This document shows positions 37,755-47,325 of a stretch of 64,000 bases of DNA, in pieces. Numbering within the stretch: position 1 is the stretch's first letter; each line of letters begins with the position of its first letter. The translations under genes were made by a program, and so were the position numbers. The stretch lies in contig NZ_CP054698.1 in NCBI RefSeq assembly GCF_014023275.1, positions 4,340,001 through 4,404,000 on the forward strand. Direction: 5' to 3'. The DNA is from Nostoc edaphicum CCNP1411. GTDB lineage: Bacteria > Cyanobacteriota > Cyanobacteriia > Cyanobacteriales > Nostocaceae. Under the pieces are notes generated by a model. It ran no database searches, had not been told where the DNA came from, and worked only from the letters and a program-made list of their open reading frames with translations.

Positions 37755-38492
37755 TCACTCCTCCCCTGGTTCAATAATCCGCTGGAAAAGATAACCAGTA
37801 CCCCGCGCTGTAAGAATCAATTCCGGGTTACTGGGATCGTCTTCTAACTTTGCCCGCAAACGGGATATATGTACATCTACTACGCGGGTATCCACATGAC
37901 GTTCTGGTGTATAACCCCAAACTTCCTGCAAAATTTCCGAACGAGAAAAAGCTTCTCCAGAGCGACTGACTAACAACTCTAACAAGCTGAACTCCATACC
38001 CGTCAATCGAATTCGCTCATCGCCTTTGTAGACTTGTCGCTTATTCGTATCGATTTTAATATTAGCGACATGGATTACCCCAGAACTGGGAATGCCAGAA
38101 GCACCGTTTTTATCTACCCGCCGCAGCACTGAGCGAATCCGGGCTTCTAGCTCCTTGGGGGAAAATGGTTTAACTACGTAGTCATCAGCACCCAATTCTA
38201 GACCGGTGATCCGATCAGCTACATCACCCAAGGCTGTTAGCATAATAATGGGGACATCTGATTCTTTTCGTAATTCTTGACATACACCATAGCCGTCTAG
38301 CTTTGGCATCATTACATCTAAAACTACCAGGTCAGGCTCAGTTTTGCGAAAAGTTTCCAAAGCTTCTTCCCCATCGCCAGCCGTCACTACATCGTAGCCA
38401 ATCATGGAAAGACGCGTTTCCAAAATCCGGCGAATGCTGGCTTCGTCGTCTACCACCAAGATTTTTTCTTTATGGCTTTCCAAGTTTTTCAA
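37755..38492 (-). CDS. rpaB: OmpR-type response regulator RpaB
   Basis: A 245-residue two-domain regulator: receiver (KILVVDDEASIRRILETRL, phosphoacceptor Asp in LVVLDVMMPKLDGYG, switch Lys in DDYVVKPFSPKELEAR) and C-terminal winged helix (RLTGMEFSLLELLVSRSGEAFSRSEILQEVWG...VDVHISRLRAKLEDDP). Sequence and length match the cyanobacterial RpaB/Ycf27 group, which binds HLR1 sites and controls photosystem and high-light genes with the kinase NblS. It is divergent from radA. Confidence 0.94.
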   Translation of the reverse strand: MKNLESHKEKILVVDDEASIRRILETRLSMIGYDVVTAGDGEEALETFRKTEPDLVVLDVMMPKLDGYGVCQELRKESDVPIIMLTALGDVADRITGLELGADDYVVKPFSPKELEARIRSVLRRVDKNGASGIPSSGVIHVANIKIDTNKRQVYKGDERIRLTGMEFSLLELLVSRSGEAFSRSEILQEVWGYTPERHVDTRVVDVHISRLRAKLEDDPSNPELILTARGTGYLFQRIIEPGEE

Positions 38493-38653
38493 CGCTCCTT
38501 GACTAAAAATTTACATGATTAATTTTTAATACCATATTATTAAGATATCATTCCATCAATTGATTTGGAAAAAGCTCCAAATACTACTATTATTGGTTTT
38601 TAGTTTTTTTCAAGAATTAAGTAAATATTAAGATTATTTAATAAGATTTAAGA

Positions 38654-40180
38654 ATGGCAAAGCCAAAAACCTTTTTCACTTGTAATGAATGTGGAGCAGA
38701 ATCGCCCCAGTGGTTTGGTAAGTGTCCAGGTTGCGGTACTTACAACTCTCTAGAAGAACAAATTTCTATTCAATCCTCAGTAGATGTACCCAGTCGAGGG
38801 GGGGTAAGTAGTTGGCAATCCGCTCAAGGCAATGGCAAATCTCACAATAAACCAGCTAAAGCGCGAGCCTCTTTGACATTCGATCAAATTACCGATCGCC
38901 AAATTGCCCGCTGGGAGTCTGGTTATGGAGAATTAGATCGGGTGCTTGGGGGTGGGGTTGTCCCTGGCTCTATGGTGCTGATTGGTGGTGATCCGGGTAT
39001 TGGTAAATCCACTTTATTGCTGCAAGTCTCTAATCAATTAGCACAGAAATATCGCATCCTTTACGTAACTGGTGAAGAATCGGGACAGCAGGTAAAATTA
39101 CGAGCTTCTCGTTTAGGAGTATCAAAAACTCTAAGCGTGGTTAATGAGGAGAAGGTTGAAGTAGTAGTAGATACTACACTTCCTATAGACCCTGACAGTA
39201 TAGGTGCAGATTTATATGTACTACCGGAAACAGATTTAGAAGAAATTTTACGGGAAATAGATTCTCTTAAGCCAAACGTGGCGGTGATTGATAGTATTCA
39301 AACGGTGTTCTTTCCGGCGCTGACTTCTGCACCAGGTTCGGTGGCTCAGGTACGGGAATGTACAGCAGCATTGATGAAGGTGGCGAAGCATGAAGATGTC
39401 ACCATGCTCATTGTGGGGCACGTCACTAAAGAAGGAGCGATCGCTGGGCCAAAAGTTTTAGAACATTTAGTAGATACAGTGTTGTATTTTGAAGGCGATC
39501 GCTTTGCCTCTCATCGGTTATTACGCACAGTGAAAAACCGCTTTGGCGCAACTCACGAAATCGGCATTTTTGAAATGGTTGCAGATGGATTGCGGGAAGT
39601 CTCCAATCCCTCAGAGCTATTTTTAGGCAACCGTGACGATCCTGCTCCTGGTACTGCCATTGTTGTTGCTTGTGAAGGCACTCGCCCCATCGTTGTGGAA
39701 TTGCAAGCTTTGGTTAGTCCCACCAGTTACCCTTCCCCTCGTCGTGCTGCTACTGGTATAGATTACAACCGCCTGGTGCAAATTCTCGCCGTCTTAGAAA
39801 AACGGGTGGGAATTCCCATGTCCAAGCTAGATTCCTACGTTGCTTCTGCGGGTGGGTTGAATGTGGAAGAACCGGCGGTAGATTTGGGAATTGCGATCGC
39901 AATTGTTGCCAGTTTCCGCGATCGCATCGTCGATCCCGGTACAGTATTAATCGGTGAAGTTGGGTTAGGCGGACAAGTGCGATCGGTTTCCCAAATGGAA
40001 CTGCGATTGAAAGAAGCTGCTAAGTTGGGATTTAAACGAGCGATCGTCCCCAAAGGGACAAAATTTCCCGACTTGAATATTGAGATATTACCAGTATCTA
40101 AAGTAATAGATGCAATTATCGCCGCAATTCCCCATCAAGAACTGACAGCAGACGATTTAGAACCCGATGAAGATGAATAA
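38654..40180 (+). CDS. radA: DNA repair protein RadA
   Basis: RadA is a RecA-like ATPase/helicase that drives branch migration in recombination. Of 508 residues, the N-terminus is a four-cysteine zinc finger (TCNECGAESPQWFGKCPGCG), then Walker A (GGDPGIGKST), the RadA-specific KNRFGATHE, and the C-terminal Lon-like domain ending in a catalytically inactive peptidase fold. Length is slightly over the E. coli enzyme and includes an insertion in VNEEKVEVVVDTTLP. Identification is secure. Confidence 0.97.
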   Translation: MAKPKTFFTCNECGAESPQWFGKCPGCGTYNSLEEQISIQSSVDVPSRGGVSSWQSAQGNGKSHNKPAKARASLTFDQITDRQIARWESGYGELDRVLGGGVVPGSMVLIGGDPGIGKSTLLLQVSNQLAQKYRILYVTGEESGQQVKLRASRLGVSKTLSVVNEEKVEVVVDTTLPIDPDSIGADLYVLPETDLEEILREIDSLKPNVAVIDSIQTVFFPALTSAPGSVAQVRECTAALMKVAKHEDVTMLIVGHVTKEGAIAGPKVLEHLVDTVLYFEGDRFASHRLLRTVKNRFGATHEIGIFEMVADGLREVSNPSELFLGNRDDPAPGTAIVVACEGTRPIVVELQALVSPTSYPSPRRAATGIDYNRLVQILAVLEKRVGIPMSKLDSYVASAGGLNVEEPAVDLGIAIAIVASFRDRIVDPGTVLIGEVGLGGQVRSVSQMELRLKEAAKLGFKRAIVPKGTKFPDLNIEILPVSKVIDAIIAAIPHQELTADDLEPDEDE

Positions 40181-40585
40181 CCAATAGCCAGTCTAGGTAT
40201 TAGGGGCTGGGTATTAGGCATTGTCCCTAGGATGAAGCGCCGGAGTTAGTCAATCCGATTTTACTCGATTGGATTTTGGAGCGATCGCAGCAAAATTAGA
40301 GGCATAATTTACATCGAGCTAACTCAAAATTTTTTATAACGCATCATAATTGACAATTGATTCTTCTGCTGAAATAAGTTAAAGAGAAAATAGATGCTAA
40401 AAATAGCATCTATCTTTCTTAAGACTAGTCCCTGATTCCAATGCATTAATAGAATATAGGAGACGGCTTAAACTCTCTCATAACTTGATTTATCCTGAGC
40501 GAGTTATGTGAGTTTTGTACTATCCCAATTAATTGCAAAGTTGAAATCAAGAGATTATACAGTCTTTAGGCTTTGCTAATTTAGA
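40181..40585. other. Intergenic region between radA and the peptide locus
   Basis: No gene seen. A GAGCGAGTTATGTGAG stretch around 40498-40513 is echoed near 41241 (GAGCAAGTTATATGAG) and 46361 (GAGCGAGTCATAATAG), suggesting duplicated 3' flanks of precursor genes. Confidence 0.5.
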
Positions 40586-40738
40586 TCAGAAGAAGAGGCG
40601 TCTATAGAAGCGAGGTCTATAGAAGCGATGCCTACGCAAAGGAACTATGTAAAAACCATATCTTCCCCCAGATAAAAGTTCCTGTTCTTCTGTGGATAAC
40701 TCTACAAGTAAATCGTGTGTGATCATTTGATTTGACAT
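40586..40738 (-). CDS. Double-glycine-leader peptide precursor, 50 residues
   Basis: A small frame read directly from the sequence: MSNQMITHDLLVELSTEEQELLSGG, then a 25-residue core beginning RYGFYIVPLRRHRFYR. The leader has the LxxELSxEEQxLLxGG form that C39-peptidase exporters recognise and cut after Gly-Gly. The core is strikingly rich in Arg, Phe and Tyr (nine Arg) with no acidic residue, as in membrane-active peptides. GTGAGG lies before the ATG, the same 5' context as the two neighbouring precursors. Part of the core DNA has a 15-bp internal repeat and a GCGTAGGCATCGC repeat-family motif, so it may have been remodelled by a repeat. Confidence is in the precursor call, not in activity. 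Confidence 0.72.
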   Translation of the reverse strand: MSNQMITHDLLVELSTEEQELLSGGRYGFYIVPLRRHRFYRPRFYRRLFF

Positions 40739-41271
40739 GATTATTTGCCTCACTTTTGGATATAGGTTTTACACACCTGTCCATAAACAATTTAGGTGAG
40801 TAATACTTATGCTTTTACTTCTACATATTTTTTTTTAAAGATTCAACTATCCAAAAGTTATAAATTAATAAACTACATTTCTCTAGCAATTCTATTTGAT
40901 TTATGAGAATTACAAATCGGAGATCCCTAATTTATTAAACAAGCAGAATATATTGTTGAATGCGTAATGATTAATTATAACTATTGTTAAAAATAGGTAG
41001 GCATCCATGATGACACAATATCTTCATGGATGCAAAATCACGGCTAAAGCCTTGTCTTGAGTTTTTCCCGGAAAAAATTTACTCGTTAAGTAGTCAAAAC
41101 TACTTGCATCTGGAGCAATACGGTAACAGAAAGGTAAACACTAATCTTAGCAGTTTCCTTGCTTGTCTCTGGTCTGGTGATTTAGCGCCTTAACAAAACA
41201 TAAGAAACTGCCAAACTATCTCAAAATCTGATTGATATTGAGCAAGTTATATGAGACTTATTCTGCACTAA
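40739..41271. other. AT-rich intergenic region between precursor genes
   Basis: No further gene or leader-like frame found. Contains the promoter of the 50-residue precursor, and a perfect-looking hairpin CATCCATGATG...CATGGATG near 41003-41032. Confidence 0.45.
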
Positions 41272-41484
41272 TTAATCTTTTCCTCCTCCGTTTTCTCCGT
41301 TGTTTTCATCCTTGGACTCAGGAAGTCCTCTAACAATGCCGAAAAGTTGAACAGGATACCTCTTTTCACCGTATCTTAAAACGCCCCTAGTTCTAATAAA
41401 GCCATTTTCCCCTCCAGATAGAAGCTGTTGTTCTTCTGTGGATAAGTCCACAAGTAAATCAGATTTCATGGTTTGAATCGACAT
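41272..41484 (-). CDS. Double-glycine-leader peptide precursor, 70 residues
   Basis: The leader MSIQTMKSDLLVDLSTEEQQLLSGG is almost the same as that of the 50-residue precursor; the core starts ENGFIRTRGVLRYGEKRYPV and ends in a Asn/Gly/Lys-rich tail. No cysteine is present, so lanthionine or disulfide formation is impossible. The start ATG follows AGTGAGG. It lies downstream of the C39-peptidase exporter genes on the same strand, which are the likely processing and secretion system. Function of the mature 45-mer is unknown. Confidence 0.8.
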   Translation of the reverse strand: MSIQTMKSDLLVDLSTEEQQLLSGGENGFIRTRGVLRYGEKRYPVQLFGIVRGLPESKDENNGENGGGKD

Positions 41485-41952
41485 AATTAATTACCTCACT
41501 TACTAATGTATAGATATTACAAACTATGCATCAACAATAGATTTCGTAATACCTATACTTTTATTTATAGCGAGAGTCTAAAAATATTAAACTATCCTAA
41601 AGTTAGAAAGATAAATAATAAATCTATAGCTTTTGATTTATGTTTAATCCTATCCCAGGTTGAATGATTTTTAATAATTAAACTACAAAATATCTAGTTT
41701 TTATTATGTGAACAATTTTACTTATTTATCAGTTTTTTAATGATTATCTTTTTTGGAGAGTTTTTTTCTTAATAGTTTTGTTTTAGCCTATAAAGTTTGA
41801 TTGAAAAATCATTTGTTTATTTATATTAATATATATGTATATATAGCAAGAATAAATAATTTATGAGCAACAAAATCCCCGACTTATCAAAAAAGCCGGG
41901 GATCTGAGTTTGCAATTATCACAAATCAAATTTTAAATTCAAAAAGCTACAA
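41485..41952. other. Very AT-rich intergenic region
   Basis: No gene seen. It contains the promoter region of the 70-residue precursor and the terminator hairpin at 41875-41903. Confidence 0.5.
41875..41903 (-). terminator. Hairpin terminator after the exporter-linked precursor
   Basis: ATCCCCG (41875-41881) pairs with CGGGGAT (41897-41903), extended by CTT/AAG; TTTTG follows on the minus strand. It would end transcripts from the HlyD-exporter-precursor operon. Confidence 0.65.
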
Positions 41953-42270
41953 TTATGAAAATAGCTTATTTAAAATTTTACTTATATAATTCTGCCATCT
42001 ATTTCCATCTGGGCTAAAAATTGGCAAGCCAAGTTTTATAGAAGAACCTATGGTAATCTGTGAAAAATTATATCTGGTGTTTTGTGAAGAGACATCAGCA
42101 CCTCCCAGATTTAATGTGCTGTCTGCCGTGCTTTGGATATTAGTTTTCTGGAAGAAAAAATTCCCTTCACTTGGGTAATTTATACTTTGTCCAGCAGTTA
42201 GGCTTTGTTGTTCTTCTTCAGATAGATCCCTAAATAACTCAGGATTGTTGAATGTATAATCTTCAGACAT
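41953..42270 (-). CDS. Ala-Gly-leader peptide precursor, 105 residues
   Basis: Starts MSEDYTFNNPELFRDLSEEEQQSLTAG, a leader of the same type but with Ala-Gly at the cleavage site; the core of ~78 residues (QSINYPSEGNFFFQKTNIQS onward) is Ser/Asn/Thr-rich with no cysteine and resembles other cyanobacterial GG-leader proteins of unknown role. I chose ATG 42270, preceded by GGAG, over an upstream frame start at 42288. It is 30 bp downstream of the exporter stop, so probably co-transcribed and its main client. Confidence 0.8.
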   Translation of the reverse strand: MSEDYTFNNPELFRDLSEEEQQSLTAGQSINYPSEGNFFFQKTNIQSTADSTLNLGGADVSSQNTRYNFSQITIGSSIKLGLPIFSPDGNRWQNYISKILNKLFS

Positions 42271-42300
42271 GGTGTTATCTCCTCGCACTAAGCAAAATTT

Positions 42301-44469
42301 TCACAGTGATATAAACTTTAAATGCTCTCCTTGTTGAGATAAAAAAGTCTCTAAAGTCCCTTGTAGTTTCACCTCACCTTTCTCTAGTAGTACGATCCAA
42401 TCAGCGCGATTGATGACGCTGGGACGATGGGTAATCAAAATTGTGGTTTTGTCTTTTCGGTATTCCAATAGCCGATCTAGCACGTGAGATTCACTTACCG
42501 GATCAAGTCCGGCAGTTGCTTCGTCTAAAATCAGTACAGGTGGATTAGTAAGGATGCCTCTAGCGATCGCTAATCGTTGTCTTTGTCCACCAGAAAGATT
42601 TGCCCCAAATTCCCCTAAAACAGTTTGATATTGATTGGGTAGTTGACTGATAAAGCCGTCTGCATCAGCAATTTGACAGGCTTTGACAATTTCCTCAAAG
42701 GAAATATAAGGCGTTCCTAAGCGGAAATTATCTAAAATCGAACGACTCCAAAAGTGAGGTTCTTGAGGGACATAAATTACTTGTTGTCGTAGGCAATCAA
42801 GAGAAAGGTCTTGGATGTTAAAAAAACCAATGCGGATATTACCAGAATTCGGTTGATATAAGCCTGCGATCAATTTTGCCAAAGTACTTTTACCACAACC
42901 TGACTCACCAATCAAAGCAATCACTTTCCCTCCAGGTAACTTGAGAGAAAAATTTTCGATTAAATCAACTCTGCCAGCGTGGTGAAATTGGAGGTGGGAA
43001 CAACGAATATCTGCATTTTCAGAGATTTGTGCAGTCGGCCTTTGACCACTCCCAACTACTTCTGGTGTAGCATCAATAACTTCCAAAAGGCGAGAGATTG
43101 CTGTTTGAGAGTGAATATATTCATCCATTAAACCAACTAACGAGTTAATTAAAGCCAGGACGTTAACCTGTAAAATATTAAAAGCTAGCATTTGACCTAT
43201 GCTTAATTCACCTTGAATTACCAGAATGCTCCCTAGCCCAAGGATGATGATGCCACCAATGCTGGAAATGAGTCTCGCAACAGTACCGTTAATAATTCCA
43301 ATTTGGATAGTACTATAAGTGAGATTGGCTAGGCGACCAAAACGACTTTGAAGTTCATCCCAGAATTGGGGAGCGGCGTTTGTGGTTTTGACTACCTGTG
43401 CGCCCTTAAAGGTTTCTACTAAAACGCCTTGATTTTCTGACCCCAAGACCAAGAGACTGCGGGTCTTTTGCTGGAGAATGGGCAAGAAAGGCAGAGTAGA
43501 TAGAGTCATTAAAAAGACAATGAAGATGACTACTAGTGTCAACCGCCAGCTATAAAACAGCATGAAGCTGAAAGAAACTACTGCAATGAAAAATTGACTT
43601 GGTAAAAGAACTACAATCTGTGATACCAATTGGTTGATTTCGTTGATATCTCGCAGTCGGCTGATGATTTCGCCACTGCGACGAGCTTCGTAGTAATTTA
43701 AAGGCAATTGGAGAATTTTTCGTCCAAACTCCAAGACTAGCCCTAATTGTAGTCGTTGACCAAAATGAGCAATCATGATGGATTGCAATGCTTGCAGACC
43801 ACTGCTGAATAAGCTCATGACGATAACAGCCAGAACCACAACAGTGAGTAACTGGGTATCACCGCGCACAAGAACATCATCTGTCAGCAGTTGGATGAGG
43901 ATTGGGCTACTGAGAGCGAGTACACCCAGGACAATGTTGATCATCAAGACTTGACTCAGCAATCCCCGATAAGGCAAGATCCGCATTAAAAAGCGCCCCA
44001 AGCCGGCTTTTGCTTTTTCTTTGGGCTGCTTAAAAAAGCGATCCGGATCTGGCTCTAGTAAGAGCATGACGCCATTCCAGGCTGCTGTTAACTCTTCTCG
44101 ATTGATATAACGGATACCTACACCTGGATCGGCAATAACATATTTTTTACCCCGTTTGTCGTATAAAACAACCCAGTGGTGTCCCTGCCAATGAATAATT
44201 GCTGGTAAGTTTATTTCTGTGATTCTGTCTGCGATCGCAGGCGAAGCTTTAACTGCTCTAGCATTGAAACCCAGATTCTCAGATCCACGTTTTAAACCCA
44301 GCAAAGTTGTTCCTAGCTGTCCAGTTCCTACCGCTTCTCGACTGCGATTGATGCTTAAAAAATGCCCGTAATGCTTGGAAATCGAAGCTAGACAAGCTGC
44401 TCCACAGTCTTCTTCACTCAACTGGGAAACACACTGATAATTTTTACGGAATTTAAATAGATCAAACAT
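42301..44469 (-). CDS. Peptidase-domain (C39) ABC transporter for GG-leader peptides
   Basis: A 722-residue bacteriocin-type exporter. The N-terminal C39 peptidase (residues ~10-140) has catalytic Cys22 in SEEDCGAAC, His98 in GHHWVVL and Asp114 in VIADPG. Six membrane helices follow (about 165-450), then an ABC ATPase with Walker A GESGCGKST, signature LSGGQRQRL and Walker B VLILDEATAG. The peptidase cuts leaders after Gly-Gly and the transporter exports the core. HlyD adaptor gene lies 50 bp upstream and a precursor 30 bp downstream, forming one operon. Confidence 0.95.
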   Translation of the reverse strand: MFDLFKFRKNYQCVSQLSEEDCGAACLASISKHYGHFLSINRSREAVGTGQLGTTLLGLKRGSENLGFNARAVKASPAIADRITEINLPAIIHWQGHHWVVLYDKRGKKYVIADPGVGIRYINREELTAAWNGVMLLLEPDPDRFFKQPKEKAKAGLGRFLMRILPYRGLLSQVLMINIVLGVLALSSPILIQLLTDDVLVRGDTQLLTVVVLAVIVMSLFSSGLQALQSIMIAHFGQRLQLGLVLEFGRKILQLPLNYYEARRSGEIISRLRDINEINQLVSQIVVLLPSQFFIAVVSFSFMLFYSWRLTLVVIFIVFLMTLSTLPFLPILQQKTRSLLVLGSENQGVLVETFKGAQVVKTTNAAPQFWDELQSRFGRLANLTYSTIQIGIINGTVARLISSIGGIIILGLGSILVIQGELSIGQMLAFNILQVNVLALINSLVGLMDEYIHSQTAISRLLEVIDATPEVVGSGQRPTAQISENADIRCSHLQFHHAGRVDLIENFSLKLPGGKVIALIGESGCGKSTLAKLIAGLYQPNSGNIRIGFFNIQDLSLDCLRQQVIYVPQEPHFWSRSILDNFRLGTPYISFEEIVKACQIADADGFISQLPNQYQTVLGEFGANLSGGQRQRLAIARGILTNPPVLILDEATAGLDPVSESHVLDRLLEYRKDKTTILITHRPSVINRADWIVLLEKGEVKLQGTLETFLSQQGEHLKFISL

Positions 44470-44519
44470 ATTTACCGAACTTTAAAATTGGTACACAAAG
44501 TCAGCAGAGCAATTTTGAA

Positions 44520-46028
44520 TTAAAAATCTGTAATTAATCGCGCTTTTCGGAGAATGAAATGAAGTACCGTTTCTTGGCGAGAAATAATATCTGCTCTACC
44601 TTCCATCCCCGACTTTAGATGACACTGGCGATCGCCTCTACCCAAATATGGTTTTTGCGGTTGAATAGTTACCTGATAAGCGAGTACCTGCGCCACATTC
44701 TGATCTACGTTGTTTTTTAAAGTTGGTAGAGCATCTGGTGCAACTGTTTCGACAATTCCTTGGAGAGTCCCATAGTCTGGATAGGGACAAGCGGAAACTT
44801 GCATTTGGACTTTTTGACCCGCTTTTACCTTGTCAATATCTTGAGCCTGCACGCGAGTTTTAATTAACAAAGGAGCTTTGAGGGGAGCAATCTGAGCGAT
44901 CGCTTCACTGGGTTGCACTACCTGTCCTGGGTTGCGAAGATGCAATTGCAGCAGGGTTCCGGCGATTGGCGATCGAATTACACTCTTATTTAGATCGGTT
45001 TTTACTTGTTGTAGTTCTTGACCACTGCGATCGAGTTGCTTTTGCAATTCAAGGCGCTGCTGTAGAAGAGTCTCTCTTTCTTTGTTCAAAGCAGCTAAGG
45101 TCGCCTCACCTTTTGCTTGTTCCTGCTTAATCCGCTCAGATGCCACCGTTACAACAGCATTACTAGGATTGATCGCGGTTCTAGCCTTTTCTAAGTCCGT
45201 TTGTGCAACCTTAAAAGCGTATTCTTTTTCCTCCATGAGATTTTTCGCGCTAGCTTTAGCTTCTTCTAGCTTCGCTTCAGCAGACTTAACCGCTTGTTCT
45301 TTTTCCTCAAACAGATTACGAGGAACTGCTCCTGATGCTACTATCGGCTGCAATCGCTCTCTTTGTAGCCGAGTTAATTTCAAAGCTGCTTCCGCCTCTT
45401 GAACCGTTGCTATTAAGACTTTTTCTCGCAGCAATCGCTCTTTTTGCACCTTCGCTAAGGTCAAGGCTGATTCTGCTTTTGTCATATCAGCTGTAGCTTT
45501 AATTTGCTGATCTTGATAGTTGCGTTGAATACCACCAAACTCAGCTTGTGCAGCCATAATTGTGCGGTTAATTAAGTTTGTCTGAGCCGCAATCTGGACA
45601 TTCATTTCACCGAGTTGAGCATCAATTTGATTTAGTTGTAATTGACTCTGTTGAATACTGCTTTCTAATTGACTTTTTTGGGTCTGGAGTTGAGAATCAT
45701 CAACGTAAGCAATAGCTTGTCCTTTAGTTACCACCTGATTTTCTTGAACATCTATCTTTTGAATGATTCCATTCATCGCAGACTGAACAATTCGCTGTTC
45801 TCCAACAGGTCGAATACTTGCAGGGACTTTAACCGTGACGTTGTAATTCAGAACTGATGTAAGACTCACTCCTGCCACAAAAATAGTTAGCAGAATTCCT
45901 CCTCCAAAGTTTGTCCATTTACCGAGATGAGGGAGAAACTCGTTAACTTCAACTAAATGAAGTTGGTCTGGATTAAGTTCATTAAACCTATTCCAAGAAG
46001 AGTCCTCCACTGTGCGTAAGGATTTCAC
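44520..46028 (-). CDS. HlyD-family periplasmic adaptor (membrane fusion protein)
   Basis: A 502-residue adaptor: one N-terminal membrane helix (about residues 36-58), the biotinyl-lipoyl half motif (MNGIIQKIDVQENQVVTKGQAIAYVDD), a long coiled-coil hairpin rich in Ala/Glu/Lys/Gln (about 100-340) and the second lipoyl half (SPIAGTLLQLHLRNPGQVVQPSEAIAQI). It bridges the inner-membrane exporter and an outer-membrane TolC-like channel. Position 50 bp upstream of the C39 exporter shows that the two work together. The outer-membrane component is not in the window. Confidence 0.92.
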   Translation of the reverse strand: MKSLRTVEDSSWNRFNELNPDQLHLVEVNEFLPHLGKWTNFGGGILLTIFVAGVSLTSVLNYNVTVKVPASIRPVGEQRIVQSAMNGIIQKIDVQENQVVTKGQAIAYVDDSQLQTQKSQLESSIQQSQLQLNQIDAQLGEMNVQIAAQTNLINRTIMAAQAEFGGIQRNYQDQQIKATADMTKAESALTLAKVQKERLLREKVLIATVQEAEAALKLTRLQRERLQPIVASGAVPRNLFEEKEQAVKSAEAKLEEAKASAKNLMEEKEYAFKVAQTDLEKARTAINPSNAVVTVASERIKQEQAKGEATLAALNKERETLLQQRLELQKQLDRSGQELQQVKTDLNKSVIRSPIAGTLLQLHLRNPGQVVQPSEAIAQIAPLKAPLLIKTRVQAQDIDKVKAGQKVQMQVSACPYPDYGTLQGIVETVAPDALPTLKNNVDQNVAQVLAYQVTIQPQKPYLGRGDRQCHLKSGMEGRADIISRQETVLHFILRKARLITDF

Positions 46029-46368
46029 GGCATTGCACCTTTTGTTGTGAATGGATACATGAAAAAATCAGGTGATCTAAAAGTCAAGCCTGTTGCGTTG
46101 ACACAAAGGCATTGATAAATCCCTCTAAATAAGGTGTTTACGGCTTATCTGCTAAAAATACTTTGCTAAAAAGTGAAACAGTAACAGATGCTGCTAACAG
46201 TGACAAACATCATGCTTTACAATGTTCTATAATCGAAAAAGGGGGAAGAGAAAGGTATGCGCGACGCGCCAGAATCACCTTCCTCAAATTTCTAACGTGT
46301 GCAACGCGTTAAAAAAAATGTAGGAGAACGCTCAAACTCCCTCAAAGTCCTCACTTACGTTGAGCGAG

Positions 46369-46428
46369 TCATAATAGTCTCCTCCATCCCCCTTTTATTC
46401 CCAAAAATGCGACAATTTGATGTGGCAT
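46369..46428 (-). pseudogene. Remnant of a peptide-precursor 5' end
   Basis: The upstream context GTGAGGCTAACAAT and first codons MPHQIV match the precursor at 47326-47604 (MSHQII), but the frame then diverges (ending GIKGGWRRLL) and stops after 19 residues. Probably a decayed copy; a very short peptide is possible. Confidence 0.4.
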
Positions 46429-46760
46429 TATTGTTAGCCTCACTAGCATGATCCTAATGAAAAATCACCATTACAGAGATTGATTGGTGGATGTAGTTTT
46501 GCGGAAAGTCTTGATTTTAGATATTTGGGTTATATAGACAGCACATCTGTAGACAGGGGATTTATAAAATCTGCGATCGCTTCTACAAATCAATGAGAAG
46601 AAACCTTGAGTGGCGAAATTGTTCAACACCACCCAAATCGCCCAGTCAAGTTTGCTATTTGACTAAACAAATCATCATTCTTAACTGTTTCAAAACCCAT
46701 ACTCGCCATTCCCCGCCGAAATTTATTGGTGAAGCGCTCTTAAGTGACAACTTTTGCAGG

Positions 46761-46862
46761 TTATTTGTAGGAATGGTTGAAGAATAGAAACGACAGGTAA
46801 GCCTGTAATTTCCCTAGTGGAAACAGATCCACCCAAATTAATGTGATTCTTTGATGTGACAT
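46761..46862 (-). pseudogene. Remnant or divergent copy of a peptide-precursor 5' end
   Basis: GTGAGGCTAACAATCATG and the codons MSHQRIT match the 47604 precursor start exactly or nearly so. The following 26 residues (LIWVDLFPLGKLQAYL...) are hydrophobic and have no GG leader, so the 5' end appears to have been copied onto unrelated sequence. Confidence 0.4.
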
Positions 46863-47325
46863 GATTGTTAGCCTCACTTACGCACCTCTTTGATAAAAGA
46901 TTCCAGAGGCTAACTCGCTGAGATAGTATTCCCTAAAGCATTTAACCAGATAATTCGGCTGTACAAAAGGGAAAATCATAGAAAAGCTCTGGAATCTAGG
47001 GCTGTTTCCAGCACCCAAAAAAGGGAAACCTTAAGCACCCATATTACTCAGCACTATCACGATAGCGGAGATTGCGGTACCGTATCGAGAATTGAACAAG
47101 ATGACTCTTGCAATATCAGCTATTTTGTTCAAAGTTGGACATTTTAGGTAGGAAAGTAGCAAAAGAGAACAAGTTTGATGAAAAAATAAATTTATTTTTC
47201 ACTTTTGACTTTTTGAGAACCCCACTTACTATTCCCTACCTAAATTTGCAAAGTACTTTGATGTAACAGCTGATTTTTCAAGCTATCTATGCTCCGTCAT
47301 CTCCAAGACCATTGCCAGCAACGTT

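Larger units (their letters stand above)
46029..47325. other. Long intergenic region with precursor remnants
   Basis: About 1.3 kb with no full gene. It includes the probable promoter of the HlyD operon (46030-46250) and two short frames that start like peptide precursors (46369-46428 and 46761-46862) but lack the Gly-Gly leader body. A 64-codon frame on the plus strand (46593-46787) has no support. Confidence 0.55.

Noticed and set aside
46593..46787. 64-codon plus-strand frame in the peptide locus
   Set aside because: No leader, no Shine-Dalgarno, opposite strand to the locus and overlapping a precursor remnant.
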